Source of the DNA: an uncultured Archangium sp.
GTDB taxonomy: Bacteria; Myxococcota; Myxococcia; Myxococcales; Myxococcaceae
Length of the DNA stretch: 5,057 nt
Reading direction: 5' to 3'
Assembly (NCBI GenBank): GCA_946479335.1
Contig: CAMLFP010000400.1
Location: forward strand, 1-5,057
The notes beneath the pieces were generated by a model. It was not told the origin of the DNA. It searched no databases and saw only the letters and a program-made list of their open reading frames with translations. A program made the translations under genes and the position numbers. The number at the start of each line of letters is the position of its first letter. The first letter of the stretch is position 1. Of the stretch, positions 1-5,057 are shown piece by piece.

Positions 1-646
1 CGTCGGTGGCCGTGAGGAACGCCTCGGCCTCGGGGCGCAGCGTCGTCAGCGAGAGTCCGCGCGCCTGCTCCTCGAAGTCGGCGCCCAGCCCGAGCTCGAC
101 CAGCACCTCCGCGCGCTTCGGGTCGCGCTTCGCCAGCGCGTCGTCGAGCTGCTTCGCGGCCTCGTGCGAGGCGGCCCACAGGGCGCGGCGCTTCACGGCG
201 CTCGGCTCGCTCGCCAACAACCGCGGGAGCTCTCGCCACGCCAGCGCGCGCCCGTCGAGGGTGAAGGTGGCCGTCGCCTCCAGCTGTGACAACGCGCGCT
301 GCTCCGCCGCCACGCCTTCGGCGAGGAGCTCGCCCGCGATGAAGCGGTGCAGGTCGGGGCGCTCGGCGGCCAGGGCCAGTGACTCGCGACTCAGCAGCGC
401 GCGGTACGGCTGCTTCACCGCGGCGAGGTCGAGCGGCGCGCCGGTGGTCCAGTGCGCCCAGAGCGCCTCTTCTTCTGCGCGGTGCAGCGCCAGCGCCGAC
501 GCTTCGAGGCCATCGAGCTTCGCGAGGCGCGCGGCCTCTGCGGTGGCGCCCGCGTCGACCGGCTCCGCGTCGCGCATCACGTTGGCGTTCGTCGCGCACC
601 CCGCCAACAGCACGGCGCACAGCCCCAAGATTCGCTGCGAAAACAT
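1..646 (-). CDS. Lipoprotein, N-terminal part; possible M3-like metallopeptidase
   Basis: The frame is open from an ATG at 646-644 to the left edge, giving 215 codons without a stop; the C-terminal part lies outside the window. Residues 1-17 form a lipoprotein signal peptide: a basic residue (R5), a hydrophobic core and the lipobox LAGC with Cys17 as the lipidation site, so the mature protein should be anchored in a membrane facing the periplasm or outside. From about residue 35 it is an Ala/Leu/Glu/Arg-rich helical region. The stretch DGRALAWRELPRLL (131-144), followed by KRRALWAAS (152-160), resembles the helical N-terminal part of M3/M2-type zinc peptidases, where an 'RRALWEA'-like motif is common. 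The zinc motif HExxH would lie further along and cannot be seen, so the family is a weak inference. No clear ribosome binding site is visible before the ATG. It is transcribed divergently from the MaoC gene. High third-position GC in this frame supports it over the plus-strand frame across the same DNA. Confidence 0.8.
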   Translation of the reverse strand, partial: MFSQRILGLCAVLLAGCATNANVMRDAEPVDAGATAEAARLAKLDGLEASALALHRAEEEALWAHWTTGAPLDLAAVKQPYRALLSRESLALAAERPDLHRFIAGELLAEGVAAEQRALSQLEATATFTLDGRALAWRELPRLLASEPSAVKRRALWAASHEAAKQLDDALAKRDPKRAEVLVELGLGADFEEQARGLSLTTLRPEAEAFLTATD

Positions 647-668
647 GCGCGCGAATGTACGAAGCGGC

Positions 669-1119
669 ATGCCCCGTTGGTACTTCGAAGACTTCACGCC
701 CGGCCTCACGCTCGAAGCGAAGGGCCCCACCGTCACGAAAGAAGCGGTCATCGCCTTCGCAACACAGTTCGACCCGCAGCCCTTCCACCTCACCGAGGAG
801 GGCGCGAAGAACTCGCTGTTCGGCAGCCTGTGCGCGAGCGGCTGGCACACCGCCGCGATGACGATGCGGATGATGTGCGACGCGTACCTGCTCGACTCCT
901 CGAGCCTCGGCAGCCCCGGCATCGAGAACATGCGCTGGGTCAAGCCGGTCTTCGTGGGCGACACGCTGCACGGGAAGCTGACGGTGCTCGAGCAGCGCCC
1001 CTCGAAGAGCAAGCCCTTCATGGGCAGCGTGTTGGCGAAGTGGGACGTCTCCAACCAGAAGGGCGAGCTGGTGCTGGAGATGACGAGCTGGGCCATGTTC
1101 CGCAAGCGGGACGCCGCGA

Positions 1120-1130
<11 letters not shown>
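669..1130 (+). CDS. MaoC-family acyl dehydratase/hydratase (hot-dog fold)
   Basis: This 153-residue protein is a single MaoC-like hot-dog domain of the usual stand-alone length. The opening WYFEDFTPGL (4-13) is typical of the family. The hydratase region is FATQFDPQPFH (30-40), where Asp35 and His40 fit the catalytic Asp and His of (R)-specific enoyl-CoA hydratases. It is followed by the conserved glycine- and serine-containing helix GSLCASGWHTAAM (52-64). The later strands, RWVKPVFVGDTL (89-100) and the TSWAMFRK end, also fit. Family members hydrate or dehydrate acyl thioesters in the cytoplasm; the exact substrate cannot be read from sequence. I chose ATG 669 because the family normally begins a few residues before 'YFEDF'. 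An in-frame ATG at 645 would add eight residues (MRANVRSG) and is less likely. The 3' end overlaps epmA by 11 nt, suggesting co-transcription and translational coupling. Confidence 0.9.
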
Positions 1131-2109
<979 letters not shown>

Positions 2110-2133
2110 AGCGCCCGGGAGCCGGTCCACAAT

Positions 2134-2140
2134 GGGGGGG
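2134..2140 (+). repeat. Seven-G homopolymer before the start of the unknown gene
   Basis: Seven consecutive G residues follow the AT at 2132-2133, so they complete an ATG at 2132-2134. That ATG reads four codons (ATG GGG GGG CCG) to a TGA at 2144-2146. One extra G would put ATG 2132 in frame with the downstream gene. Such tracts are prone to replication slippage and to base-calling errors. Confidence 0.7.
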
Positions 2141-2148
2141 CCGTGAAC

Positions 2149-2697
2149 ATGAAAGTCAAAGGGAACGCCTGGCTCGCGCGCTGCGAGGCCATGGAAAAGT
2201 CATTCGGTGCCGAGGCCTGGCAGGTCTTCTTGAAGGAGCAGACCCCGCTGCACGCGTTCTTGCGAACGCCGGTGATGCCCATCTCGCGCATCGAGGTCGA
2301 TGACTTCCTCGCGCTGCACGACAAGCTGGTGGCGCGCTTCTACAAGGGCGACACCCAGGCCTACTGGCGCTTCGGTGAGACCTCCGCCGAGTGGGCGTTG
2401 CAGCACCAGCTGCGCGGGCTCTTCTCTGCCGGCGAGGCGCGCCGCTTCCTCGGGTTCGCGCCGCAGATCTACAAGAATTACTTCGACGGCGGCGAGCTGG
2501 TCATCGAGCAGGCGCCCACGCACGTCGACCTCGTCATCCGCGGTGTGTCGCGGCCGCACGTGTACTTCGAGTACTCCATCATCGGCTTCGCGTACGGCGG
2601 CATCCGCGCGCTGCAGGTCGACGTGAAGCCGGAGTGTCTGCAGGGCTTCTCGAAGGGCGACGCCGAGGTGCGCTACCGCTTCGCGGTCACCAAGTGA
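2149..2697 (+). CDS. Unrecognised protein, possibly DUF2378/heme-NO-binding-like
   Basis: This 182-residue cytoplasmic protein has no signal peptide or membrane segment. I do not recognise it firmly. The first 110 residues look helical, with a hydrophobic/aromatic core (SRIEVDDFLALHDKL, 46-60; YWRFGETSAEWAL, 72-84). The rest looks like alternating strands, ending in a GFAYGGIRALQVDV segment (146-159). This helix-then-strand order, with a 'GF..G...AL' end, resembles the myxobacterial DUF2378 family and more distantly V4R/heme-NO-binding folds, which often act as small sensor or scaffold modules. That is a weak inference, and no heme ligand is identifiable. The start is uncertain. GTG 2143 and ATG 2149 are both in frame; I chose ATG because a G-rich run (2134-2140) ends 8 nt before it. 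A better Shine-Dalgarno (GGGAG, 2117-2121) lies 10 nt before an out-of-frame ATG at 2132. It follows epmA by 39 nt and precedes plsC by 27 nt, so probably the same transcript. Confidence 0.85.
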   Translation: MKVKGNAWLARCEAMEKSFGAEAWQVFLKEQTPLHAFLRTPVMPISRIEVDDFLALHDKLVARFYKGDTQAYWRFGETSAEWALQHQLRGLFSAGEARRFLGFAPQIYKNYFDGGELVIEQAPTHVDLVIRGVSRPHVYFEYSIIGFAYGGIRALQVDVKPECLQGFSKGDAEVRYRFAVTK

Positions 2698-2724
2698 GCG
2701 CGCGGCTGAGTTAGCTTCCCGCGC

Positions 2725-3465
2725 GTGCTTCGTCCGAGAGAGCTCCTCCGCACCGCAGTCTCCGGCTCGGCCGCCGTCGGTATCACCGGGTTCCTGTCGC
2801 CGGTGGTCGCGGGCCTGAGCTTCGTCGACACCGACGCCGCCGACTTCGCCTTGTGGACCTGGGCCGAGTCGGTGCTGCGCAGCGCCGGCGTGAAGACGGT
2901 GTGCCTCGGGCTCGAGAACCTGCCGAAAGGCAACTTCGTGCTGGTGGCCAACCACCAGTCACACTTCGACGCGCTGGTGCTGTTCCGGCACATCCGCCGG
3001 CACATGCGCTTCGTGGCCAAGAAGCAGCTCCGCGGCATCCCCGTGTTCGGGTGGGCGCTGGAGAAGGCCGGGAACATCTTCGTCGATCGCTCCGGCGGCG
3101 AGGGCGACAAGGCCACGCTGCACGAGGCGGCGCGGGCGGTGCGCGAGCGCGTCAGCGTGGTGTTCTTCGCGGAGGGCACGCGCAGCGAAGACGGCGTGCT
3201 GCGGCCGTTCAAGAAGGGCGCCGCGGTGATGGCGCTCGAGGCGCGGGTGGCGATGGTGCCCGTCGCCGTCGCGGGCACGTGGCGCATCCTCGAGAAGGGG
3301 GGCCGGGCGATCCACCCGCGGCCGTCGGCGCTGGTCATCGGCGAGCCGATCTCCACCGCGGGGCTGCCCGCCAGCGCGCGCGACGAGCTGACGCTGCTGG
3401 CGCACGACCGCGTGGAGGCGCTGCTGGCGGAGGGGAACCGGCTGGTCGACGCGCTGGAGCGCTGA
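2725..3465 (+). CDS. 1-acyl-sn-glycerol-3-phosphate acyltransferase family protein (PlsC-like)
   Basis: This 246-residue protein of the PlsC/LPLAT family transfers an acyl group to a lysophospholipid at the inner membrane, most typically making phosphatidic acid. The four family motifs are in order: motif I NHQSHFD (76-82, the catalytic H77-x4-D82), motif II around GIPVFGWALEKAGNIFVDRS (104-123), motif III FAEGTRS (148-154; usual form FPEGTR, with Glu150 and Arg153 binding the glycerol-3-phosphate head group), and motif IV VPVAVAGT (178-185). A hydrophobic stretch at about 11-35 probably anchors or buries the N-terminus in the membrane. The start is GTG 2725; no good Shine-Dalgarno is visible, which may mean translation depends on the gene just upstream. 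Whether the true acceptor is lysophosphatidate, an ornithine lipid precursor or something else cannot be read, so I give no gene symbol. The MaoC gene upstream suggests a loose lipid theme. Confidence 0.92.
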   Translation: MLRPRELLRTAVSGSAAVGITGFLSPVVAGLSFVDTDAADFALWTWAESVLRSAGVKTVCLGLENLPKGNFVLVANHQSHFDALVLFRHIRRHMRFVAKKQLRGIPVFGWALEKAGNIFVDRSGGEGDKATLHEAARAVRERVSVVFFAEGTRSEDGVLRPFKKGAAVMALEARVAMVPVAVAGTWRILEKGGRAIHPRPSALVIGEPISTAGLPASARDELTLLAHDRVEALLAEGNRLVDALER

Positions 3466-3524
3466 CGCCTCAATTTGTTTGCACACCCCGCGCGCCTCCG
3501 GTGTGAAGCACGAGTCCCTCACTC

Positions 3525-3530
3525 AAGGAG
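3525..3530 (+). promoter_or_regulatory. Strong ribosome binding site (AAGGAG)
   Basis: AAGGAG lies 10 nt before the ATG at 3541. It is the best Shine-Dalgarno in the window and fixes that start over a TTG in the same frame at 3475, which would put 22 residues ahead of an intact lipoprotein signal peptide. Confidence 0.8.
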
Positions 3531-3540
3531 TCTCCTGCAC

Positions 3541-4182
3541 ATGAAGCGCCTGGTTCTCGCTGTGGTGTCTGCCTCGATGTTCGTCGCGTGTGGTCCCCCG
3601 CCCAGGGTGTACTGGCGCGAGATGCTCGGCAAGGCCATCTACGACTTCGCTGAGCCGCTGCCCGCGGGCTCCGCCAGCAAGACGTGGATTCACAACCAGG
3701 ACGACAAGGAGTGCGACGGCGGCAAGCCCAAGGGCGTCGAGTTCGTCACCTCCGACAAGGGCCTGGCGCTGCCCGCGTTGCCGGCGCTCCCGTTCGGTGG
3801 CGGCGCCTCGGGCGGCAGCAAGTTCGACGGCCTCGCCTACGAGGTGTTCGCGAACTACCTGACCCAGAAGCGCAAGGGCCGCGTCATCGAGGCGCACGAC
3901 CACAACTACTGGACCGAGCTGAACCCGGCCACGCACCGGCAGATCACCGTCATCTCGCCCGAGAACAAGGCGCAGGCGACCTTCGACAGCCCCGAAGATC
4001 TCTGCCTGCTCGACGAGGCGAAGAAGCGCCACGCGGAGAAGCTGCTCACGTACCAGATCCTCGAGATGAAGAACGATGAGCTCCTCATCCACCTCCGGTA
4101 CTCCGACACCAAGACCGGCCTCGTGGAGATCTCGCGCACGCTGAAGGTCATCGGCATGTCGATCTCCGACGTCAGCTTCTGA
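3541..4182 (+). CDS. Putative lipoprotein of unknown function
   Basis: This 213-residue protein starts with a lipoprotein signal peptide: basic K2-R3, a hydrophobic core and FVAC with Cys17 as the probable lipidation site (Phe at -3 is slightly unusual), followed by a GPPP linker. I do not recognise the mature protein. Visible features are a low-complexity turn-rich stretch LALPALPALPFGGGASGG (75-92), a histidine/aromatic patch EAHDHNYW (117-124), and two further cysteines (C58, C155) that could form a disulfide outside the cytoplasm. A C-terminal strand-like segment, LLTYQILEMKNDELLIHLRY with SDTKTGLVE after it (168-196), has the 'secretion-lipoprotein' pattern seen at the ends of CsgG/TolB-N-like beta domains, where 'D.KTG.V' marks a hairpin. 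That resemblance is weak. Strong ribosome binding site at 3525-3530. It is 75 nt from plsC, so it may be a separate transcript, and it converges on modA with 15 nt between stops. Confidence 0.88.
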   Translation: MKRLVLAVVSASMFVACGPPPRVYWREMLGKAIYDFAEPLPAGSASKTWIHNQDDKECDGGKPKGVEFVTSDKGLALPALPALPFGGGASGGSKFDGLAYEVFANYLTQKRKGRVIEAHDHNYWTELNPATHRQITVISPENKAQATFDSPEDLCLLDEAKKRHAEKLLTYQILEMKNDELLIHLRYSDTKTGLVEISRTLKVIGMSISDVSF

Positions 4183-4197
4183 AGAATCGTCGCGCAG

Positions 4198-4884
4198 TCA
4201 CCGGAAGCCGTGTCGCGACAGCACGTCGCGCGCGGCTTTCGTGTTCAAGAAGTCGAGGAAGCGCTGCGCTGCCGCCGGGTTCTTGCCCCGCGTGCAGCGC
4301 ACCCGCGTCTGGGTGATGGGCGCGTGGAGTGACTCGTCGAGCAGCTGCACACCACCGTCGCGGGTGTTCACGTTGGCGTACGCGACCAAGGCCGCCTCCA
4401 CGTTGCCGGTGTCGTAGAGCTGCAGCGCCTGGCGCACGTTCTCGGTGAAGACCAGCCGCGGCTGGAGCGCCGGCCACTGCGCCTGCGTCTCCAGCGCTTG
4501 CCGCGCGGCGAGGCCATAGGGCGCGGTCTCGGGGTTGGCGAGGGCGATGCGCTTCGCGGTCGCGAGGTCGCCCAACAAGGCCAGCCGCCCGCGCGCGTAC
4601 GGCTGCACCGTCGCGGCGTCGCACGCGCCGGCGGCCACTGCGTCATCGACGAACTTCGCGTTCGCGGAAAAGAACACGTCGAACGGTGCGCCCTCCTGCA
4701 GCTGCTTCGAGAGGAGCCCCGACGCCCCGAACGTGAACTGCACCGGCTCGCCGAACAGCGGCTGCAACTCGGTGAAGGTGTCGGTGAGGTCTGCTGCGGC
4801 CGCGACCCGCAGCGGCGGTGGCGCCGGTTTCGTGCAGGCCAGCGCGAAGAGCGTGCAGCAGAGCAGGGCGTGACCGAGGTGCAT
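4198..4884 (-). CDS. modA: Molybdate ABC transporter substrate-binding lipoprotein ModA
   Basis: This 228-residue protein has the length and sequence of ModA, which captures molybdate or tungstate outside the inner membrane and hands it to the ModB permease and ModC ATPase. The signal peptide ends in ALAC with Cys17 as lipidation site, so it is a membrane-anchored version rather than the free periplasmic E. coli form. Family features are LRVAAAADLTDTF (25-37, first ligand loop), FTFGASGLLSKQLQEGAPFDVFFSAN spanning 50-75 (GASG turn and FSAN ligand loop), ALANPETAPYG (114-124, with the anion-site Tyr region), TENVRQAL (147-154), and GNVEAALVAYANV (160-172). Cys88 and Cys197 could pair. The start is ATG 4884, overlapping by one base a TGA of an upstream open frame; no good Shine-Dalgarno is visible. 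No modB or modC follows, because a convergent gene begins 15 nt past the stop. Confidence 0.93.
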   Translation of the reverse strand: MHLGHALLCCTLFALACTKPAPPPLRVAAAADLTDTFTELQPLFGEPVQFTFGASGLLSKQLQEGAPFDVFFSANAKFVDDAVAAGACDAATVQPYARGRLALLGDLATAKRIALANPETAPYGLAARQALETQAQWPALQPRLVFTENVRQALQLYDTGNVEAALVAYANVNTRDGGVQLLDESLHAPITQTRVRCTRGKNPAAAQRFLDFLNTKAARDVLSRHGFR

Positions 4885-4893
4885 CAGGCACGG

Positions 4894-4907
4894 GTTCTAC
4901 GTGGAAC
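4894..4907. promoter_or_regulatory. Imperfect 14-bp palindrome just upstream of modA
   Basis: GTTCTACGTGGAAC is palindromic except at one pair of positions (T/G), with 4-bp outer arms GTTC/GAAC. It lies 9 bases before the modA ATG, where a repressor or an mRNA hairpin could affect expression. It does not obviously match the ModE box as I remember it. A short palindrome in GC-rich DNA can arise by chance. Confidence 0.25.
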
Positions 4908-4984
4908 GCCGGCGCTCGAGGGTGGCGCTCTTTCACGGTTGCGGTGGTGCCCAGCTCGCGCAGGCCCCTCGCCGCGATCGCACT

Positions 4985-5001
4985 GGTCCAGGCTGTGGAC
5001 C
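4985..5001. other. Perfect 6-bp inverted repeat with 5-base loop
   Basis: GGTCCA (4985-4990) and TGGACC (4996-5001) pair perfectly around GGCTG. It sits about 100 bases upstream of modA. On neither strand is it followed by a convincing T run, so it is not a standard terminator; it could be an operator or the end structure of an upstream transcript. Confidence 0.3.
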
Positions 5002-5057
5002 TTCTCCGTCCGCCCAACTGAGCGCTGGCTCTTCGACAGGCGTCGCCTCCACCAACC

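Larger units (their letters stand above)
4885..5057. other. Upstream region of modA with no supported gene
   Basis: These 173 bases lie between modA and the right edge. On the minus strand one frame is open from the edge for 57 codons and stops with a TGA at 4886-4884, sharing one base with the modA ATG (TGATG). Its translation is rich in Arg, His, Gly and Pro and does not look like a real domain. A second minus-strand frame is open throughout this region and into modA, and its part at about 4888-4980 has a coding-like composition (IAARGLRELGTTATVKERH). Either might be the tail of an upstream gene, but neither is convincing. I found no promoter that I would defend. Confidence 0.5.

Noticed and set aside
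6..668. Plus-strand open frame upstream of, and in frame with, the MaoC gene, suggesting a fusion protein
   Set aside because: Its translation is a Ser/Ala/Arg-rich low-complexity string, whereas the minus strand of the same DNA encodes a proper lipoprotein signal peptide and helical protein. The MaoC domain itself begins at about 669.
2200..3522. Minus-strand open frames across the unknown gene and plsC
   Set aside because: They are shadows of plus-strand genes, with Arg/His/Ala-biased composition and no motifs.
3475..3540. TTG start at 3475 for the lipoprotein
   Set aside because: It would bury the signal peptide behind 22 extra residues and ignore the strong AAGGAG before ATG 3541.
4160..4200. 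Terminator between the two convergent genes
   Set aside because: CGACG (4167-4171) and CGTCG (4188-4192) with a small inner CTT/AAG pair can fold, but the stem is short and interrupted and no T run follows on either strand.
4915..4945. Sigma-54-type promoter (TGGCGC ... TTGC)
   Set aside because: The two elements are 10 bases apart instead of the required 5 or so, and they point away from modA.

Overview
The window is GC-rich (about two thirds by eye, with codon third positions mostly G or C) and densely packed with genes. The closest families I recognise point to a myxobacterium or relative (Myxococcota, formerly Deltaproteobacteria). These are a lipoprotein-type ModA, a MaoC hydratase, an EpmA-type lysyl-tRNA-synthetase paralogue and a protein laid out like the myxobacterial DUF2378 family. 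The taxonomic call is an inference from style and family memory, not from a marker gene.

Layout: (1) Positions 1-646, minus strand: the N-terminal 215 residues of a lipoprotein that runs off the left edge, possibly an M3-like metallopeptidase. (2) Divergent from it, after a gap of only 22 bases, a plus-strand series: a MaoC-family hydratase (669-1130), epmA overlapping it by 11 nt (1120-2109), an unrecognised 182-residue protein (about 2149-2697), and a PlsC-type acyltransferase (2725-3465). After 75 bases and a strong ribosome binding site comes an unrecognised lipoprotein (3541-4182). (3) Converging on that lipoprotein with 15 bases between stops, a minus-strand modA (4198-4884). (4) The last 173 bases hold no gene I can support.

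How the genes might work together: the first four plus-strand genes are close enough for one transcript, but their functions are mixed: acyl-CoA or acyl-thioester hydration, EF-P lysylation, unknown, and phospholipid acylation. MaoC and PlsC share a lipid theme; EpmA is a translation-factor modifier. ModA lacks modB and modC on its downstream side, so its permease partners must lie to the right of the window or elsewhere. I see no tRNA, rRNA, CRISPR array, insertion sequence or integration site.

I do not see clear evidence of a new multi-gene system. The points most worth following are the start region of the unknown gene at 2132-2151 (a run of seven G that may hide the real start), the maoC-epmA overlap, the modA gene without downstream partners, and two small proteins of unknown function.
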